A DNA stretch of 64,000 nucleotides from Flammula alnicola. Lineage: Eukaryota > Basidiomycota > Agaricomycetes > Agaricales > Strophariaceae. The stretch is taken from positions 1,054,001 to 1,118,000 of the forward strand of contig JADNRV010000002.1 of the NCBI GenBank assembly GCA_015499995.1, given 5' to 3'. This document shows, piece after piece, positions 58,236 through 64,000 of this stretch (its first letter is position 1; every line of letters begins with the position of its first letter). Made by a program: the position numbers and the translations under genes. The notes below the pieces were generated by a model, which had not been told where the DNA came from, did no database searches, and saw only the letters and a list, made by a program, of their open reading frames with translations.

Positions 58236-61200
58236 TTATTTTTCCATTTCATCGTCAACGAAGACATCTGAGACGTACAGTAGGTGATCCTCTGTTTCGT
58301 ACGAATCTGAATCCATTTCATCGTCACAGTCATTCTCTTTATGTGGTACACAATTCTCCAGTTCCTCCGATAGCTCTGCGAATAGAGGAACAAGCTCCAT
58401 TCCAACTTCAGCTTTGCGCCTTGCGTAAAACCACTGGCAATCAAGTGATTCGCAGTGAATAGGATCAGACGGGGCGGAGCTTGTACAAGATAGACAGACA
58501 CGATGGGCATTCATCAAACGCTCTTCTTTCCTTCTTATACGGAAATTCAAGTTGGCAATGGTGTCTTGAGTTGATAGCAAACAATCATCGCAGAGATCTA
58601 AACAGAAACACCAGTTAGTTGCACGTAGGGTAAACGGGTGCATTCCATACCTTGGAATGCTGGCTCTCCACAAGAAAGGCATTGTGTACTTGTAAAGTGT
58701 TCGTTGAGGTTCATGTTATCAGGACTGCTAGATGTCGCTACAACCTTTGGCTTCCTGGGTGAAACGAGTTCTGCAACAATGGTTTTGGGCATCTCATTGA
58801 ACCATTGCTTGACGTCGGCACCAACGAGATTGAAAATTCGTTCTAGAGGAGGAATGAGCACCCTGGTGATGTAGTAAATTGCATCGAGGCGAAGTTGACT
58901 GTCTTTGACATTAGCGAAAATTTTGAGTGAATAGCGGAGAATCGTCACCTGTTATTCATAAATTCAAGTGGATCCATGGCTCTATCGACCAACCTCGCTC
59001 CTGATGTACTTCGTACCACAACATATGGAATTCTATCGCCGTATTGAGGTTCGTCGTTTGGGTCAAGAGCCATTCTTCGAGCAGCAACCACAACTCCTGG
59101 TGGAGGCGGACCTTTGTCGCTGTAAACGACCGATTTGTTGGCCTGTAAGAGGAAAGAACAAAGGTTTTACTCACCTATATGTTCCCATCCTGACTTCCTT
59201 TGCAAATATGAAATCTTGTACTGAAGCCTTGTTCTCGAATAATTTTGTCCAGGATCTACAACAGTAGTCCTTGACTTCACTGAGATCCTGTGTCCTGAAT
59301 AGAATTCTTTGAAATCATAAGATTCCGTGCACAACGACAGACGACCTAACTCACTTCAAAGAGTTCTCTACCATCTTGCGCTGAGCAAGGACACCATCTC
59401 GTCGTACCGTTTCGATCCCCTTCGCATCGAAAACAGGTTCGACGTCGTCAATGCTCTCATATTTGAAACCCACATAACGCTTCTTCGCCAGAAGGACGCA
59501 TGGAAGGTAGACCTATGCAATATAGCACTGATTTCAATTTTCGGCAGCAAACATCCTGGACTTTGTGTGAAGTTATAATTTACCTTCTCAAACTTAAGTT
59601 TGACTGGTGCAGGATTCATTGCCGTAATAGTATTTGCGATTTCATTCCCCAAGGCGAATGCTTCCTCCTTGGTCCTTCCTGGCAAGTAACTGTTTGATAT
59701 GAGCATCGAATCTGAAATTCAACGACGAAAGAGTGCCGCACACGAAGACGCTGTCCGTATCGCCGTAGACGACCTAGGCAACAACCTTGAGTTCCGTCGC
59801 ATTTCAGCAGGATATTACGACACCTTTGCTCCCCATTTCTTAGTGCTCTCAATAACGTCGATAGCCTTCAAAAGATTTATATTAATCCTCGTGAATCAGA
59901 CTGAGATGAAGATACATACTTTTTCCAGTGTCTCTCGTCCACTTTGGACGATACTGTCGGCAATCTCGACTGCAGGCATCCTACCCGAAAATGACGCACT
60001 GGTATACCCATACGTTACATTGGCGATATATTTCAAGCTCAACTGGCGAGCATCAAGGATTTTCTTTCGAGCCTGAACAACCAGAAAGTCTTTAAATACG
60101 TCATTAATTTGCGCATACATTTAGCTAACTTACTTTGTCGCCTCCCACCCGTTTCATGGCCTGTTTTACCATCACTCGAGTTTCGAGCAACTCGACCAGC
60201 ATCCTGCCTAGAAGACCTTTTCGTACATTAGACTTGACATACATAATACCATTTGGTGCAACTGGATTGATTATTAGCGCTTAATTCCAGCCAAAAAATG
60301 CGTATCCGATACTGGCCTGTGATGTGGCCTTGAAGCTTTTCTAATAAACCGGAGGGTATGTCCAAATCATCGACGACCCCGAATTTATTTTTCCCCTGGA
60401 AATCGGTAACACGCCCAAGGCATGTTGAATAGCAATAATTATAAGCTATCATGATCGATGGGTATAGTGACTGGAAATCAAGCACGAGGAGTGGACTTGA
60501 GTAGAAAGCAGATGCTGGTTCCATGATAAGAGGCATGCACTCGGCTGCATTCTGTTTGCCAACCTAATCTCAAACCATTCGAGTCAACACAACGTTGGCG
60601 AATTGAAGAGGAACTTACATCATTTTTGCTGGGTGAAATCAAGACAAAACTCTCGGGTTTTGCAAGCCGAAACAAGAAGGATTCCACCTTGAATTGGGAT
60701 CCACGACTAATAACTGAGAAGAAATCGACTCCAAAGACTCTGGCGAATTCTCTTGCATATGGAAATGTTGAGAACAACGGTTCAAAAATGAGTGGGATGT
60801 TACTCACGCTGTCTTAGTGATAGTTTCTGTTTCTTCAAGGAGTTGGAGGTTGGCAATAACACGCATGGAAAGATGTCTGAAGAGATACGACGCATGCATA
60901 GGAACCTCACTCCGGTACCATTCTGTCAAGGTCTTGTAACTGTATCTAGGCACTCTGACACGGATGTGTCAGTTTAACGGCATAGAACAAGGGTTAATGG
61001 CATATTTACCGTTGGCGTAAGACATCGAATACGACATTTTCGAAGGTGTAAATGGTCAGAGTCTTCTCTGAACGCATTATTCTCCACAAATTTAGGACGT
61101 GTCGTCCAGCAACTTTAAAGGTAGATGCTTTGCGCAGACTCCATTGGTCGTTCGATCCACCTGAAGACCTTGCAGGAGCACGAGATATCAATTCTGATAT

Positions 61201-64000
61201 TGTCAAGCCTTCATGGAAAATCAGAGGGCATCTACGGGGAAAAAGGAGGATAGAATTACCAAGTGCAGCACCTCTTGCTTCCAGGTATCCCCAGGAATTG
61301 TTTTGGACCTCCCACCCGATGAGAATATCGGGATCTATTTCGATTACTAGGTCGACCAATCTATTAAGGAGGTCCAGCTCAGTCTTGAGCACTTCGAACT
61401 TGACATGTCGGAGTCGCTTTTGGTCGAGCTGGGGATTTTCAAGAACCAGCACACCGGCGTGAAAACTGTCACTTCCAGAGACATGATGGGCATAGAAGAT
61501 GGCAACTACTTCATCTGACTCTGAATTTGGGGCCTTCATATCGTGCGTAGGTACTGGGTTGAAATGAGGTTTTAAACTGCTGTATATTTGAATGACGATC
61601 AAGTACTTACCAAAAAGTTCTAGGGACAAGACAGACATATTGGCCCTTTCTCGAGAAGTGGACCCTTCAGCTATAGTAGGCGATGTTTTGAATCCGTATA
61701 TATTCGCCTGAGTTGGACCCTCAATCTTCGCAGGATTCAATTAACTAGCAATAGTTTCAATGAAGGAATTACCTGGGACTTGAACTTTGTGTTCGATTTT
61801 CTTCCGAACGATTCAGTATCAAGTAAATGGAGGGATTGTCGAACTTCTTTTACGCTGGGAGGATGACTTGCGTATTCCCATCCTCCGACGCCGGAAGCAT
61901 TCAGCTCGAGGAGTGATGTCTGTGCATTAAGAGGCACCTGACTGCATTCAGTAGCTGTCCATTCCTCCAGCGTCGCGATGCCTTGTCCGCCTTTGAGGCG
62001 GTAAATGAGTCCTGCATATTCCTTCGGCATTTCTGGCACGTCTACATCTTTCGAATAATAGGGCGCTTGATATATCTTGCTTGCCAAACCAAGGGTCTTT
62101 AAATCGGCTTTCAATTCTGTCGACGACGGTGGTTGCAAGGAGTAAACGTATCGATTTGAATTGGTTGCTTTACAGATGTCGAAGGCTCTTGAGAGTTTAA
62201 CAGCACGAGCGGTGATAAGAGAAGAGCGCTCTTTTGCGGTTAGAGTGGGAGTAGTTGCTGGCAGTCTCTCTGTCATTTGTATTGGAGGATCGCGAGTTGT
62301 GCCATCTTGCTGACTACCATCTCTCAAGGGTAACAAGTCGTCTTCGAAGGTAGATCCAAAGCCAAGCACGGCATTTGTGGATTTTGAAGGAGTTTTATTG
62401 GATTTGGTAGGTGTTACATTGGGGTCAATTTCGGAATGAGGGCGTGCCTCTTCCATATCTATATCTCTGAAGGAGACGTGAATTCATCGTTTGATATATA
62501 TAGAAATAACGCACAGCTGCAACTCGCAGTTTTCCGAGTTTAGAACTTGAAAATTGATATGCGACGATCTGTCAGGTGTGCGGATTGGTCACAAATAGGA
62601 AGGTTCAGTAGTAACGGACTCACTTCGTAGGGGTTGGAGATCCCTCGCGAACTTGTGGTCCAAGGCGGCTGGGCGTTGGTGGTCTACCAGGAGTTAGACG
62701 CTATGTTCGGGGCAGACTGAAATATTTTCCCCTTACCTCACAAGTCGATATTCCTGTGATTTAGTTCGAGCATCCCCGGTACCCTCAAGAAAGGGATCTA
62801 CAGGACTAAAGGAAAGTCAGAAAAGGGATGTTTGTTTAGAATTAAGAAGACGACATAGTGGCGTGTTCTTCCTTTCCCTCCGGTACAATATTGGGGCTGC
62901 CAGGTTGGATATCTTCTTCAGGAGTAGTATCTTCTTCTTCCTCTTCAGCATTTTCCTCGCCGCCTAGTTGGTCAGGAAATGCATCTCTGTTCCAGCCCTG
63001 TGCCTCCTCTTGATCAAGTTGGTTGATTTCTTGGTTCGAGAGCATGGAAATATCAACCTCAATCTGGTCATCTTTTGTATCTGCGTCAGGATCGCTCTTG
63101 ACGTCCCAAGTATATTCAGGAGGCAAAGGTTCCATTTTACGATCTGGTTCCTGAGGGCCACCTAGCCTTTCTGGGGGTTTCCAGGTTTTGTACTCCTTCT
63201 CCCAAAGCGCTTCAATGCTTTCGAAGATCGTCATCACGAAGCGTTCCCAGTCACGCTGCTTTTCATCAAAGTTCGGCGCCGGTAGACTTCTTTCGCTTTC
63301 GATTCGTTTCCGGATTTCATCCCACCATCTGGCTTCGGCAACCCATTCTCCACTCGCAGCTCTGGAAGATTCACTTGGGTCGACAGGAATCTCTGGTGAA
63401 GGATTAAGCCCAAGGGCCCGGCGCCGGCTCCGCTCGTCTTCCCAAAGCTCTCGCACGCTGAGGATAAGAGGTTCTGGGGGTAAAACGGGCGCCGGTATTT
63501 CTAAACGGTGATGGAGCTGTCTTGCAACGAGGCGGTGTCTATTTAGGATGTGAGGTGCAATGACATCGACTTCAAGTGGAAGGCGAGACTCTCGAAAATA
63601 AGAGGAGACTCCAAACTTGACACCATTCGAATCTGTGGAGGGCGATAGCTGTATTTGCTCTTCGGGCCCTTCAGTAGATCGTTCTAGCGCGTCTTCGAGT
63701 TGGATCACGCCACACCCATAGAGATCGAAATCACATAAGAACTGAAGGGTGTAGCTGAGGTGACTTTCGAACACGCGAAAACGCGTGCTCATGACAGACG
63801 CGGATTGTAGGATGGTTACCATCCGAGTAACATAGGTAGGATCGGCCACTAGGATCTTGAGGAAAGGTGTGTAGGATGCATGGAAGCCGTAAAAGTGGAC
63901 CCCTTTGACCAACACGATTGCACGGATGAATTGGGATTTAGGCGAGCGCGGGTTCCTCTTGAGCGAGATGGCAATTGCATGATTCAACGAGCGGAAGAGT
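58236..64000 (-). CDS. REV3: DNA polymerase zeta catalytic subunit REV3, 5' end off window
   Basis: B-family polymerase for translesion synthesis and mutagenesis. The start codon lies beyond 64000. The N-terminal domain (63987 downward) reads FIRAIVLVKGVHFYGFHASY, TPFLKILVADPTYVTRMV, SHLSYTLQFLCDFDLYGCG. A Rev7-type and acidic linker follows. Inactive exonuclease-like part: LVIEIDPDILIGWEVQNNSW. Polymerase motifs: A, LDFQSLYPSIMIAYNYC; B, KYIANVTYGYTSASFSGRMP; C, VVYGDTDS. Then FEKVYLPCVLLAKKRYVGFK and LRYSLKIFANVKDSQ. The C-terminus has CysA (CLSCG...DLCDDC) and CysB (CLSC...CESLDC, the 4Fe-4S/Pol31-binding site), then an acidic tail ending VFVDDEMEK, TAA at 58238-58236. About 20 small exons. 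Its Fe-S cluster depends on the pathway that includes JAC1. Confidence 0.93.

Overview
This window is nuclear DNA of a filamentous basidiomycete, most likely an Agaricomycete. Nearly every gene is cut by many short introns of about 45-60 nt with GT...AG ends. The proteins read as fungal homologues, and several families seen here are typical of mushrooms (a DUF6697-like coiled-coil protein, a duplicated GNAT acetyltransferase, an SRF1-like membrane protein). I cannot name the species. All gene models were built by hand from reading frames and splice signals, so exon edges are approximate.

Layout, left to right. 0-10.7 kb: 3' part missing INO80 (minus), fumarase (minus), PEX11 (plus), the twin Cx9C protein CMC1 (minus) and lipoyl synthase (plus). 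10.7-15 kb: a hAT-like MITE with a perfect 8-bp target duplication, ribosomal protein eS28, a GT8 glycosyltransferase and the tRNA t6A enzyme Kae1. 15-24 kb: a second TIR element, a DUF6697-like coiled-coil gene, pyruvate dehydrogenase E2, exosome subunit CSL4 and a NudE-like protein. 24-28.5 kb is the accessory part: a broken GNAT gene, an AT-rich repeat block, an intact GNAT paralogue and two abutting TA-flanked elements. 28.5-34 kb: ESS2, a FAM192A/Fyv6-like protein, an SRF1-like protein and SLX9. 34-38 kb: a gene-poor stretch with one probably broken small membrane-protein gene, then an ELO fatty-acid elongase. 38-50 kb: a C2-RasGAP protein, AP-2 alpha, a DHX9/DHX36-like DExH helicase and a Tourist/PIF-Harbinger-like MITE. 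50-64 kb: the J-protein JAC1/HSCB, a dysferlin-domain protein, a TMEM135-like peroxisomal protein, DPH7, an AGTRAP-like membrane protein and the catalytic subunit of DNA polymerase zeta (REV3, 5' end off the window).

Most genes are conserved housekeeping genes and there is no metabolite cluster. Some functional themes recur. Mitochondrial genes are fumarase, CMC1, LIP5, the E2 protein that LIP5 lipoylates, and JAC1, which like LIP5 belongs to iron-sulfur metabolism. Peroxisome-linked genes are PEX11, the dysferlin-domain protein and the TMEM135-like protein. RNA-processing genes are CSL4, SLX9, and the convergent pair ESS2 and FAM192A-like. I see no clearly new multi-gene system. The most informative unusual signals are four or five non-autonomous DNA transposons with readable target duplications (one only 5 bp past the JAC1 stop codon), two genes whose start codon stands alone before an intron, a fumarase gene laid out for dual targeting, a decayed GNAT duplicate, and two single-base frame breaks at short G runs in conserved genes.
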